Positions 8,003 to 16,604 are shown, numbered from the stretch's first letter. The stretch is 64,000 bases of DNA from Merismopedia glauca CCAP 1448/3 (GCF_003003775.1 NZ_PVWJ01000001.1:21078-85077); one strand, 5' to 3'. Translations and numbers: made by a program. The notes: a model not told the origin generated them from the letters alone.

Positions 8003-9304
8003 TTACTTGAAAATTAAGTCTAAGCGTTGTTGTGCCGTTTGGAGAGCTTGTTGAGGAGAATTTCGATTGAGCAAGACTGATTCGATCGCTCTTCCCAGGC
8101 GATCTGAGAGCCGAGAATAACCTGGAAACAGAGGACGTGATCGCCCGTATTGAGCCTGTTCTAAAAATACCCTAACTGCTGGCTGTTCTTGTGTAAAATC
8201 TCGGTATTTTTCACTATTTCTCGCCTTTAAATTAACTGGTAAATATCCAGTTCCCATCGCCCATTCGGTTTGAAATTCTTCACTAAGAACGTATTCTAGA
8301 AACTTCAAAGCTGCTTGTTCTTTAACTGAATTGGTTTTGAACAAAAACAGGTTTTCTCCCCCAATTCCGGTAGCCGATTTGACACCTTTAGGGATAGGAA
8401 AAACACTGAAATCGACACCTGTAGCGGCTAATTGCGCTAAAGTCCAAGGTCCTGTAATTTGCATGGCAACTTTACCAGCTAAAAAGCCATCGGTTTCAAA
8501 ACCTCGTTCTGGTAAAGACAAAATTGCCGAACCGTCTTGAATCAAATTTTGCCAGAATTGGAGAGCGGCGATCGCCCCTTGATTGACTAATGTTGGTTGT
8601 TCCGTCTTCACATCAACTATTTCTCCGCCACCAGCCCACATAAAAGGCAGCCAGAGGAACACGGCGAACTCCCCCTTACCCAAAGGTAAAACCAGCCCGT
8701 GCTGGTCAATTTTGCCATCGCTGTTGGTATCTTTGGTGAGGCGACGGGCGACCTCGCGAAACTCATCCCAAGTCTTGGGTAATTCAGTAATTCCAGCAGC
8801 TTTGAATAAACTGGGGCGATAGAAAACAGCCGTATTATTAGTTGCAAACGGGATTGACCAGGTTTGACCGCGATATTGCATACCTTCCCACAAAGACGGG
8901 TCAATTTCCTCTTTTAGAGGACTTTTTGTCAGCCAATCATCTAAAGGGCGAATTCCATCTAATTCTACTAACTGTCCGGTAATAGTCGAATTAAACCACA
9001 ATAACTCAGGCGGGGCATTGCCAACTACTGCGGCTAAAATTTTGGGCAATTGCTGGTCTGCTTGCCCCACATACAAAGATTCTACCTGAATTTCTGGGTG
9101 TTGCTGGTTGAATCTATCTACGAGTTTTTGCAATATATCTCGGTTAGCAGGTGGATTGACCCCCTGCCATAACGTCAAATGAACTACATTAGGGGTTTCT
9201 GTATCTGTTGATAGCCATTGACACCCCGTCAAACTCATCAGACAGATTCCCAAAACTAGCCAACGAGTCAAACCACGCCAGAAATTTCCGAACATCTGGA
9301 ACAA
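8003..9304 (-). CDS. Sugar ABC transporter substrate-binding lipoprotein (family 1)
   Basis: 433 residues. An N-terminal signal with lipobox LTGC (Cys about 28) predicts a lipid-anchored periplasmic protein. The body follows the family 1 solute-binding pattern: LTLWQGVNPPANRDILQKLV, FNQQHPEIQVE, PKTWDEFREVARRLT, GKVAMQITGPWTLAQL and GIGGENLFLF. It should bind an oligosaccharide or polyol, unspecified. No permease or ATPase gene lies beside it; its only partner is a second binding protein transcribed divergently 74 bases away. An internal ATG three codons on (9295) is an alternative start. A heptamer repeat touches its stop codon. Confidence 0.85.
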   Translation of the reverse strand: MFQMFGNFWRGLTRWLVLGICLMSLTGCQWLSTDTETPNVVHLTLWQGVNPPANRDILQKLVDRFNQQHPEIQVESLYVGQADQQLPKILAAVVGNAPPELLWFNSTITGQLVELDGIRPLDDWLTKSPLKEEIDPSLWEGMQYRGQTWSIPFATNNTAVFYRPSLFKAAGITELPKTWDEFREVARRLTKDTNSDGKIDQHGLVLPLGKGEFAVFLWLPFMWAGGGEIVDVKTEQPTLVNQGAIAALQFWQNLIQDGSAILSLPERGFETDGFLAGKVAMQITGPWTLAQLAATGVDFSVFPIPKGVKSATGIGGENLFLFKTNSVKEQAALKFLEYVLSEEFQTEWAMGTGYLPVNLKARNSEKYRDFTQEQPAVRVFLEQAQYGRSRPLFPGYSRLSDRLGRAIESVLLNRNSPQQALQTAQQRLDLIFK

Positions 9305-9378
9305 AAGCTCAATAGTTTAGATCTCAAGATACAATCTTATTCACCTCACACACAAGCCGAAGCCGGAGAAGAATTTCT

Positions 9379-10647
9379 ATGAAATTAATTAATTATTTTT
9401 CTAGAAGTTTCTTGAGCTTAATTTTGATTTCTACCTTTGTATTTGCTGGGTGTACTTCTTCGCAACGAGATGCGCGATCGCCTAAAACCATTCTAACTCT
9501 CGCCGGATGGCAAAGCACTCCCCAAGAAAAACAAGCTTTACAAAAATTGATTCAAGATTTTGAGACAGAAAATCCTGAAATTGACGTTCAATACGAGACA
9601 ATCAACTCTCAATATATGGACGTAATTCAAACCAGATTGGCTGGAGATAATGCCCCAGATATTTTCTATTTAGATGCCTTAGAAGCGCCAGCTTTAATTA
9701 AACAAGGAGTTTTAGAACCTTTAGATAGTTATATTCCTAAAAACTTTGCTCTGGAAGACTTTGAACCATCTTTAATTAAAGCTTTCAAATACCAAGATAA
9801 AATCTACGGCATCCCGAAAGATTTTTCCACTCTCGCCTTATTTTATAATCGCAAGTTATTGGCATCAGCCGGAATAACGCAACCGCCCAAAACCTGGACA
9901 GAATTATTAGAATTTTCTAAAAAGCTGACCCTGACATCTTCAAATAAAACAACACGATATGGCTTAGGAATTTCTCCAGAATTAGCCCGACAATATTTTA
10001 CTATTAAAGCTTTTGGAGGCGAGTTAATTAATCAAGAAGGTGAGGCTGTCTTTGCTGAATCTAATGCTATTAAAGGCTTGCAATTAATAGTAGATCAATA
10101 TCAAAAAGATAAATCTTCTATCCAACCTGCTGATGTTGGCGCTAATTCTGGTAGCGATTTATTTGGTCAAGGTAAAGCTGCTATGGCGATCGAAGGACCT
10201 TGGGCAATTCCTTATCTAAAAGAGAATTTTCCTAATTTAGAATTTGCTACAGCCGAAGTTCCAACTATTAATAATAAAAAGGGAACGATGGCGTATACGG
10301 TTGCTTATGTCATGAATAAAGCTGCGAAAAATAAAGAAGTTTCGTGGAAGCTGATCGATTATTTAACTAACAAATCGGGCATGAAAAAGTGGGCGAGTTC
10401 TGGCTTGGTTTTACCGAGTCGTAAATCGACTTTGGCAGAAATTAATTACGACAAAGATCCTTTATATAGCCCTTTTGTTCGCGGTGCTAGCTATGCAACT
10501 ATTTGGCAAGCTGGAGATAATTTACCGATTATTATGAATAATTTTAATAATCAATTTCTCAGTGCAATTTTAGGTCAACAATCTTTATCGGATGCGATGC
10601 AAAAGGCTCAAGATACTGCTAATAAAGAAATTAAAGCGATTCAGTAG
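9379..10647 (+). CDS. Sugar ABC transporter substrate-binding lipoprotein (family 1)
   Basis: 422 residues with signal peptide and lipobox FAGC (Cys about 25). The mature part starts TILTLAGWQSTPQEKQAL and continues FETENPEIDVQYETI, APDIFYLDALEAP, PKTWTELLEFSKKL, GKAAMAIEGPWAIPYL and DAMQKAQDTANKEI, all usual for family 1 sugar-binding proteins. It is similar in layout but not closely alike in sequence to the divergent gene at 8003-9304, so a recent duplication is unlikely. GAAGCCGGAGAAG upstream of the ATG is a good ribosome-binding region. No membrane partner is adjacent, so it probably serves a permease encoded elsewhere. Confidence 0.87.
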   Translation: MKLINYFSRSFLSLILISTFVFAGCTSSQRDARSPKTILTLAGWQSTPQEKQALQKLIQDFETENPEIDVQYETINSQYMDVIQTRLAGDNAPDIFYLDALEAPALIKQGVLEPLDSYIPKNFALEDFEPSLIKAFKYQDKIYGIPKDFSTLALFYNRKLLASAGITQPPKTWTELLEFSKKLTLTSSNKTTRYGLGISPELARQYFTIKAFGGELINQEGEAVFAESNAIKGLQLIVDQYQKDKSSIQPADVGANSGSDLFGQGKAAMAIEGPWAIPYLKENFPNLEFATAEVPTINNKKGTMAYTVAYVMNKAAKNKEVSWKLIDYLTNKSGMKKWASSGLVLPSRKSTLAEINYDKDPLYSPFVRGASYATIWQAGDNLPIIMNNFNNQFLSAILGQQSLSDAMQKAQDTANKEIKAIQ

Positions 10648-10672
10648 GCTTATACCAATTTACTAAATAAAG

Positions 10673-10705
10673 GGTGTTGGGTTTCCTATCGTCAACCCAA
10701 CCTAC
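10673..10705. repeat. 33-bp palindromic repeat, copy 1
   Basis: GTTGGGTT and AACCCAAC arms around TCCTATCGTC. The full 33 bases are the exact reverse complement of 50081-50113. Confidence 0.85.
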
Positions 10706-10715
10706 TTACGGCAAA

Positions 10716-10757
10716 ACCTAGCTCCCACCACTCCGACTGGAGCAGCAGCAGCTAGGT
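10716..10757. repeat. Hairpin element
   Basis: Outer arms ACCTAGCT (10716-10723) and AGCTAGGT (10750-10757) enclose an inner CTCC-GACT-GGAG stem. It may be a dispersed repeat or the terminator of the sugar-binding protein gene, although no T run follows. Confidence 0.5.
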
Positions 10758-10984
10758 ATACTAACCCAACCTAAGATTATAGATTGGATTTAATACTTAA
10801 ATAATAGCAAATATATTTAGATAATGCAAGTATTTTTAGTGAAAAAACTGTGTTTTAATTGTAAATTATTTTAAACAATTTATTATTGAGAAAATTGAAG
10901 GTTAATTTAGATCGATAGAGAAAGATCTCAACTCTTGCGATCGCTGCTACACTCTAACTGAAAAGACCTGAGTAACTAGCGCCG

Positions 10985-13900
10985 ATGGTATATATCAAGC
11001 GCGTTGAATTATCTAACTTCAAATCCTTTGGCGGTACGACAGCTATTCCGTTTTTACCAGGATTTACCGTCGTTTCCGGGCCAAATGGTTCGGGAAAATC
11101 GAATATATTGGATGCATTATTGTTTGCGCTAGGGCTTTCTAGTTCTAAAGGAATGCGCGCCGATCGCTTACCCGATTTGGTGAATAATAATCAAAGTCAG
11201 CGCCGCACAGTGGAAACAAGTGTTACTGTCACGTTTGATTTGGAAGGCGAGAATCGGGAATCGGGAATCGGGAATCGGGAATCGGGGGAAGAGAAAGACA
11301 AAGGAGATAACGACGAACACCCAACACCGAACTCTTTACCCAATCAACAATCAACAATCAACAATCAACAATCCTCAGAATGGACTATTACTCGCAAACT
11401 CCGAGTTACTGCCCAAGGGAGTTATACCTCTAATTATTACCTGAATGGGGAATCTTGTACTCTGACGGAATTGCATGAAAAGTTGAACGATTTGCGGGTT
11501 TACCCAGAAGGCTACAACGTGGTTTTGCAAGGGGATGTGACGAGTATTATTTCGATGAATGCTCGCGAACGAAGGGAAATCATTGATGAATTGGCGGGAG
11601 TAGCCGCATTTGACCGCAAAATTGTGCAAGCAAAGAGAACTTTAGAAGAAGTTAAGGAAACCGAAGATAAATGTCGGATTGTGGAAGCTGAGTTAGTTAG
11701 TCAACGCGATCGCCTGTCGCAAGATCGCATTAAAGCCGAAAAGTATCAGAAACTCCGCGCCGAACTTCAAGAAAAGACGATTTGGGCAGCAGTCATTAAA
11801 TGGCGACAGTTGAGGGCGCAAAAATGGCAATTACAAGAGCAAATCGCCTTGGGCGATCGCCAGCAAAGCGAGATCGCGACTCAACTGACTCACATCAAGC
11901 AGGAAATAGAAGTCAGCAGTCAGAAACTGGAGCAACTCAATACCTTAGTTAAATCTTTGGGTGAAGAAGAACTATTAAAGGTACAATCCACCCTAGCCAA
12001 CCAAGAAGCGGAACTGAGACAGCAACAGCGACAGCAGCAAGAACTAGAAAATGCGATCGCTCAACATCAAACCTACATTCGCCAAACCCAGCCAGAAATT
12101 GACAGCTACGAGCAAAAGTTACAAGAAATTGCTAGCAGCGCTCAAATCCAAGGCAATCTAATTCTCAATCTGCGTCAAGCTAGAGATAGCGCCAAACAGA
12201 AACTAGAAACGACTAAAGAGCAGGGAAATGCGATCGCCTCTGCTTCTGAAGCTTGGGTACAGCAACAAACCGCCCTATCGCGCCAAATAGAAACCTTACT
12301 CCAACAAATTGAACCCCAACGCACCGAACAAGCCCAACTAGCAGAACGTCACGCCCAGTTAACTCAAAAAATCTCCGAACAAACCCAACTTTTAGAGTTT
12401 TCCACCCCCGAACTCTTCGCCAAAGAAGTCTATGAAGGAGATTTATCCAGACAACTCACCGCTATTACCCAGCAAGTTCAATCCCTAGCTGCGACTATAG
12501 CCACCCAAGAAGCCCAACTCAAAACCCATCAAGAAACCCAAAAACGCCTGTTACTAGAACAAAGAGATAAACAGCGTCAGCTAGACAAACTAGAAGCCCA
12601 AGCCCAAGCCCAACAGGAAGCCCAAGGTACAAATGCCACCATTACCATCAAAGAAGCCCGAATTCAAGGAGTTTGCGGACTAGTCGCCCAATTGGGAACC
12701 GTCGAACCCCGCTATCAATTAGCCTTAGAAATCGCTGCGGGAGCAAGATTAGCCAATTTAGTCGTCGAAAGCGATGTCGTCGCTGCTGAAGCGATACAAT
12801 TACTCAAGCAAAAGCGCGCTGGAAGAGTTACTTTCCTTCCCCTGAACAAAATCCGCCCACCGCGCTTTAATCCCAATGCAGCTTTGAATCATACGCGGGG
12901 ATTTGTAGACTATGCGGTAAATCTAATCGACTACGAATCTCGCTATCAGGATGTATTTTCCTACATTTTTGGCAATACAGTCGTTTTTGAAGCCTTGGAA
13001 CCCGCCCGCAGCTACCTGGGAGAATATCGCATTGTCACTTTAGATGGGGAATTATTAGAAACTAGTGGTGCGATGACTGGTGGAAGCATTTCTCAGCGTT
13101 CCAGCTTGCATTTTGGAACTGGAGATCTAGCAGAATCTGAAGAAGCCAGAACTTTAAGAGAACGTTTGGGCGAAATAGAAGTCATCTTGGAAAAATCTAC
13201 TGAGCAAATAGAGACAATTAGCCAAGAAGATCGACGTTTGAGTCAAGATTTAGCCGAAGCTAGGGGTCAATATCGAGAAAGCGAACTCCAACTTCAGCAA
13301 ACCCAGAAAGAAATCGCCAGCATTACCAGCCAACAAACCCAAGTGCGATCGCAATTAGAGCAAAATCAGAAAAACTTCGCTCTATCTCAACACCGCTTGC
13401 AAACCATTGAAACAGAATTACCAGCCTTAGAAAATCAATTACAATCCTGCCGGATCGAGCTAAAAGAACTAGAAGACACCCAAACCACCGAAGAATGGCA
13501 AAAAATCCGGTTAATTATTCAAACCCAAGAAGCCCAACTCCAAGAAATCGAGCAACAGCTTAAAGCAGCCCAATTACAGCAAAAAGAAGCCCAAAATCAG
13601 CAACAAAGACTACAAGACCAAATAGATCGAGCTAGAGAACAAATCGCCACACGCGATCGCCAACAAATTGAACAAGAGGAACAGTTAAACCTCAATAGCG
13701 CCCAGCAACTCGAACTGATCGCCGAAATTAAGGAAATCCAAGCTGGATTAAAGGAATTAGAACAGCGACTGGGGCAAGAAAAACAAGAACGCGATCGCCA
13801 AGAGCAAACCTGGCGTTCTCTCACCCAAACCCACCAAGAACAAGAGTGGAAGCTCGAAAAACTCAAAGAGACGCTGATTCATCAAAAAGAACAACTCACC

Positions 13901-14638
13901 ACCCTGGAAGCCGAACTAGTCGCCCAAACCGAAGAACTACCAGATCCCATACCCGAAGTTCCCGAAGCGATTGAAAAAGAAAAACTGAGTAGCTTAGAAG
14001 AACAAATGCGATCGCTCGCTAAACGCCTTCAAGCGATGGAACCCGTCAATATGCTGGCTCTTGAAGAATACGAACGCACCACCACCCGTTTAACTGAGCT
14101 AACCGACAAATTAGCCACCATCGCTGCCGAACGCACCGAATTACTCCTGCGGATCGAAAACTTCCGCACTCTGCGTTTCCAAGCCTTTAAAGAAGCCTTT
14201 GACGCAGTTAACGAAAACTTTAAAACCATCTTCGCCGAACTCTCAGAAGGCGATGGCTTCCTCCAACTAGAAGATCCTGAAGATCCCTTCAACGGTGGTT
14301 TAAACCTAGTTGCTCACCCCAAAGGTAAACCCATACAAAGACTCGCTTCCATGTCAGGAGGAGAAAAATCTTTAACCGCATTAAGTTTTATTTTCGCACT
14401 CCAACGCTATCGCCCTTCACCCTTCTATGCTTTTGATGAAGTAGATATGTTTTTAGACGGTGCAAATGTGGAAAGGTTAGCCAGAATGATCGAAAAGCAG
14501 GCTCAGCAAGCACAATTCATCGTCGTCAGTCTCCGTCGCCCCATGATTGAATCTTCAGAGCGTACTATCGGGGTGACGCAAGCTAGAGGTGCTTATACTC
14601 AGGTATTGGGATTGAAGTTATCGAAGGCTGCGAAATAA
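10985..14638 (+). CDS. smc: Chromosome segregation protein SMC
   Basis: SMC ATPase that compacts and segregates the chromosome with ScpA/ScpB. Of 1217 residues, the N-terminal head carries Walker A GPNGSGKS (32-39), and a hinge domain spans about 560-695 (VCGLVAQLGTVEPRYQLALE through TSGAMTGGS) between two long Gln/Glu-rich coiled coils. The C-terminal head has signature SMSGGEKSLTALSF (about 1122) and Walker B YAFDEVDMFLDGANVERL (about 1148). Residues about 89-130 are an insertion encoded by two heptamer repeat blocks; it lies in the N-terminal head between VTVTFDLEGE and WTITRKLR and keeps the frame. The rest of the protein is intact, so the insertion seems tolerated. Confidence 0.95.
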   Translation: MVYIKRVELSNFKSFGGTTAIPFLPGFTVVSGPNGSGKSNILDALLFALGLSSSKGMRADRLPDLVNNNQSQRRTVETSVTVTFDLEGENRESGIGNRESGEEKDKGDNDEHPTPNSLPNQQSTINNQQSSEWTITRKLRVTAQGSYTSNYYLNGESCTLTELHEKLNDLRVYPEGYNVVLQGDVTSIISMNARERREIIDELAGVAAFDRKIVQAKRTLEEVKETEDKCRIVEAELVSQRDRLSQDRIKAEKYQKLRAELQEKTIWAAVIKWRQLRAQKWQLQEQIALGDRQQSEIATQLTHIKQEIEVSSQKLEQLNTLVKSLGEEELLKVQSTLANQEAELRQQQRQQQELENAIAQHQTYIRQTQPEIDSYEQKLQEIASSAQIQGNLILNLRQARDSAKQKLETTKEQGNAIASASEAWVQQQTALSRQIETLLQQIEPQRTEQAQLAERHAQLTQKISEQTQLLEFSTPELFAKEVYEGDLSRQLTAITQQVQSLAATIATQEAQLKTHQETQKRLLLEQRDKQRQLDKLEAQAQAQQEAQGTNATITIKEARIQGVCGLVAQLGTVEPRYQLALEIAAGARLANLVVESDVVAAEAIQLLKQKRAGRVTFLPLNKIRPPRFNPNAALNHTRGFVDYAVNLIDYESRYQDVFSYIFGNTVVFEALEPARSYLGEYRIVTLDGELLETSGAMTGGSISQRSSLHFGTGDLAESEEARTLRERLGEIEVILEKSTEQIETISQEDRRLSQDLAEARGQYRESELQLQQTQKEIASITSQQTQVRSQLEQNQKNFALSQHRLQTIETELPALENQLQSCRIELKELEDTQTTEEWQKIRLIIQTQEAQLQEIEQQLKAAQLQQKEAQNQQQRLQDQIDRAREQIATRDRQQIEQEEQLNLNSAQQLELIAEIKEIQAGLKELEQRLGQEKQERDRQEQTWRSLTQTHQEQEWKLEKLKETLIHQKEQLTTLEAELVAQTEELPDPIPEVPEAIEKEKLSSLEEQMRSLAKRLQAMEPVNMLALEEYERTTTRLTELTDKLATIAAERTELLLRIENFRTLRFQAFKEAFDAVNENFKTIFAELSEGDGFLQLEDPEDPFNGGLNLVAHPKGKPIQRLASMSGGEKSLTALSFIFALQRYRPSPFYAFDEVDMFLDGANVERLARMIEKQAQQAQFIVVSLRRPMIESSERTIGVTQARGAYTQVLGLKLSKAAK
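11251..11373 (+). repeat. Two STRR blocks inserted in-frame in smc
   Basis: Five perfect copies of GAATCGG (11251-11285) and 4.7 copies of CAATCAA (11341-11373) with about 55 bases between. The whole 123-base stretch equals 41 codons and encodes Asn/Gln/Ser/Glu-rich, probably disordered residues. Confidence 0.9.
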
Positions 14639-14725
14639 CGGCCTGCGCTTAACCGGACGGAGATAATATTTGCATCATACCGATAGCGTTTGCCTCCGTT
14701 CCGTGTGCACGCGCTTGTTACCGAC
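14636..14725 (-). other. attC-like imperfect inverted repeat
   Basis: Read on the minus strand: TAAC, about 13 bases, CGGAACGGAG, a central 30-base loop, CTCCGTCCG, then GTTAAGC and GTTA. The CGGA(A)CGGAG/CTCCGTCCG arms pair with one extra unpaired A, as in the L boxes of integron attC sites, and GTTAAGC fits the GTTRRRY core. The left core (GGTAAC) fits RYYYAAC poorly. It lies immediately 3' of the minus-strand GTPase gene, where a cassette attC belongs, and overlaps the smc stop codon. Confidence 0.45.
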
Positions 14726-14731
14726 GAGACA

Positions 14732-15523
14732 TTATTTTGAGGTTGGCACTCCAACTTCACCCAATAAAAGTGTTGCCTCTTCCCGCGAAAACCCTATACG
14801 AATTAATAACTGTATCAGGGGTTCGTTAAGTTGAAACATAAGCTTATCTACACCTAACCATCCAGCAAGCCAATTCCAAGATCTTTTCAAGAGTATCATA
14901 AATGATTCCATAGTCGTGTACAACTTGACTGGTTCCACTGTTGCATAAGCTTCAATCGCCTCAATCACTGCCTGACGAGATTCATCTCTCAATTCATCGT
15001 ATACCGATGCAAGCCGTCCACCACTTGCAAAACAACTACAGATAATATCTTTATATTCCAAACCCATTCTTTCAAAAGTATTTCCGTTCTCTTCTTTCCA
15101 TTTAGACATGGGTTCTAAATTCTCACAACCTGAAGCAACTAAAATTGTAGGAATTTTAGAGCCTGATATAGTCTTCACAAAAAACTCATAGTTATTTTCC
15201 TCGGCTTGAGTAATGCGAGGAATACGAAATGATTGAATCAATAAGTTATACCCTTCCTTGGAATCTTGAAGAAGCTTAATAAGTGCTTTGACTGCATCTC
15301 TTGATGGCACACTTCCACGCGCTGATTCATTAAGACCAACAGTATCTGTAATAATTAAAGACTTACCTTCAGAAATTTCAACTTCTTCGTAAGTATAGGA
15401 CTTAAATGTAACACCTAAAGCATCATTGCTAACTTTTTGATTCTCTCCCGTTAGTGCGTTACACAAACTTGTTTTGCCAGTGCCAGTAGTTCCAAAAACA
15501 AGTACACGGATGGTTTGTGACAT
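14732..15523 (-). CDS. Small P-loop GTPase
   Basis: 263 residues. G1/P-loop GTTGTGKTSL is at 11-20, the G2 threonine probably in LGVTF, and G3 DTVGL at 60-64. No clear NKxD is seen; VASGCEN may occupy the G4 position. The C-terminal third (SFMILLKRSWNWLAGWLG) may associate with membrane, so a role in membrane stress or phage response is possible but unproven. Closest by feel to AIG1/IRG-like or 50S-ribosome-binding GTPase domain proteins. It is flanked by an attC-like element at its 3' end and an integron-integrase remnant at its 5' end, in the orientation expected of an integron cassette gene. The ATG at 15523 gives the full P-loop. Confidence 0.7.
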   Translation of the reverse strand: MSQTIRVLVFGTTGTGKTSLCNALTGENQKVSNDALGVTFKSYTYEEVEISEGKSLIITDTVGLNESARGSVPSRDAVKALIKLLQDSKEGYNLLIQSFRIPRITQAEENNYEFFVKTISGSKIPTILVASGCENLEPMSKWKEENGNTFERMGLEYKDIICSCFASGGRLASVYDELRDESRQAVIEAIEAYATVEPVKLYTTMESFMILLKRSWNWLAGWLGVDKLMFQLNEPLIQLLIRIGFSREEATLLLGEVGVPTSK

Positions 15524-15552
15524 TCTTATACTCCGTAATGTTCAAGAAGTAA

Positions 15553-15886
15553 AAATTAGCAGCTAGAAGTTGGGAATGGCAGGCAATATGTATTCCCTTC
15601 ACCGACTCGTTCAATCGATCCTCAAACTGGACGTAGAGGACGACACCACTTATCAGAAGATCGGATTCAAAGAGCCATGAAAAAGGCAATCAAACTAGCA
15701 GAAATTCATAAAAATGCGACTCTTCATACATTGTGACACAGTTTTGCGACACACTTGTTAGAAGTTGGTTACGATATCCGCACAGTTCAAGAGTTGCTAG
15801 GACACAAAGAAGTGAAGACGACGATGATTTATACCCATCTTCTCAATCGAGGGGGACAAGGCGTGAAAAGTCCTCTGGATCTTTGA
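15553..15886 (+). pseudogene. Integron integrase (IntI-type tyrosine recombinase) remnant
   Basis: C-terminal third of an integron-type integrase. In frame from about 15584 it reads QYVFPSPTRSIDPQTG, then RRGRHHLSEDRIQRAMKKA, [30 protein letters not shown] and [19 protein letters not shown], ending at TGA 15884-15886. The conserved catalytic Arg of HTLRHSFATH is a TGA codon (a CGA to TGA transition). The nucleophile Tyr region (TTMIYTH) remains. A 4-base AGGC duplication at about 15580 breaks the frame with the preceding WEW. No N-terminal half is present. The gene is dead. Confidence 0.85.
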
Positions 15887-15921
15887 AAAATTGTGTGTCA
15901 ATAAAGTTGAATCGCTGGGCA

Positions 15922-16137
15922 TTATGCATTGTGTGCCCTTCGATCCGATTCGAGAAGTTGGCTGAGTTTATGAGCCGCTTCATGAGAATTGAGAGGCGAC
16001 CAAAGGGAATATGTTGCTCCAGCTTGAAGCGTCGGCTCTTCTTCTTGGGCTAGCTCCGCAATCAGAAATTGCATGACTTTCAATTTTTCCACACGCGGTA
16101 GCCCTCTTAGCGTTGGAAATAGGTCTGCTGTAGTCAT
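15922..16137 (-). CDS. Small conserved cyanobacterial protein of unknown function
   Basis: 71 residues, starting MTTADLFPTLRGLPRVEKLK, with a predicted helix (EKLKVMQFLIAELAQEE) and then YSLWSPLNSHEAAHKLSQLLE. Small proteins with this pattern are common in cyanobacteria next to mobile or toxin-like genes, and an antitoxin-like role is possible; I cannot name a family. It lies 39 bases downstream of a truncated protease-like reading frame and 36 bases from the integrase remnant, in a decayed region, so it may be a survivor of a larger module. Confidence 0.5.
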   Translation of the reverse strand: MTTADLFPTLRGLPRVEKLKVMQFLIAELAQEEEPTLQAGATYSLWSPLNSHEAAHKLSQLLESDRRAHNA

Positions 16138-16176
16138 AGGAGAAAAAAAATAAGTAATATTACATGACGCGAGTTT

Positions 16177-16335
16177 TCACGCGCCTCCCACCGATCGCGA
16201 TGCCCAACGGTCTAGTTGAGCCGTCGCAGACAATCTTTGACCTTTACAGATCGTTTTGTAAATCTTTCCTTCAGAGTCACATATCGATAGCGAGATAATT
16301 GCCTCAAAATCTGCATTAACAATTCCTGCGATCAT
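16177..16335 (-). pseudogene. Truncated retropepsin-like (clan AA) aspartic protease fragment
   Basis: A 52-codon frame beginning MIAGIVNADFEAIISLSI, which resembles the N-terminus of the small retropepsin-like aspartic proteases of cyanobacteria. The catalytic DTG block that should follow at about residue 35 is missing; after IYKTICKGQRL the sequence is unrelated and stops. Its ATG overlaps the TGA of the 90-residue gene upstream (ATGA at 16332-16335), so the original pair was translationally coupled. Confidence 0.5.
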
Positions 16336-16604
16336 ACTAATCTCTTTGTACGTCCACCAAATCGGCGAACATAGCGAGAACCGACTCGAACAATCCAGAT
16401 TTGAGCATCTGGGTGACGGGCTTCGAGTCTATTGCAAGCAGATATTTCACGCGCATCAATTTCAAAGTCGCCAGTTTCAAGGTCAATTGCTACAATTTTG
16501 CCCTGATTACCCAATTCGACTTGTGGACGTATTTGAGTTTCATAAATCAGATCGCCACGTTGGGCAAATTCTTCTTTGCTATAGCGAGGTTGTTGGACTG
16601 TCAT
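16332..16604 (-). CDS. Conserved small protein paired with retropepsin-like protease
   Basis: 90 residues: MTVQQPRYSKEEFAQRGDLI, then KIVAIDLETGDFEIDAREIS, NRLEARHPDAQIWIVRVGS and RYVRRFGGRTKR. I recognise it as a widespread cyanobacterial small protein that is usually encoded directly before a retropepsin-like aspartic protease, as here, although the partner is truncated. Some databases treat this pair as toxin-antitoxin-like; no function is established. The ATG at 16604 gives the usual N-terminus. Confidence 0.6.
   Translation of the reverse strand: MTVQQPRYSKEEFAQRGDLIYETQIRPQVELGNQGKIVAIDLETGDFEIDAREISACNRLEARHPDAQIWIVRVGSRYVRRFGGRTKRLV

Larger units (their letters stand above)
10648..10984. 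other. 337-base intergenic region with two hairpin repeats
   Basis: Holds the two hairpin repeats listed separately (10673-10705 and 10716-10757), then AT-rich sequence and a HIP1 site at about 10938. No open frame worth calling. The promoter of smc probably lies in the last 150 bases. Confidence 0.6.
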
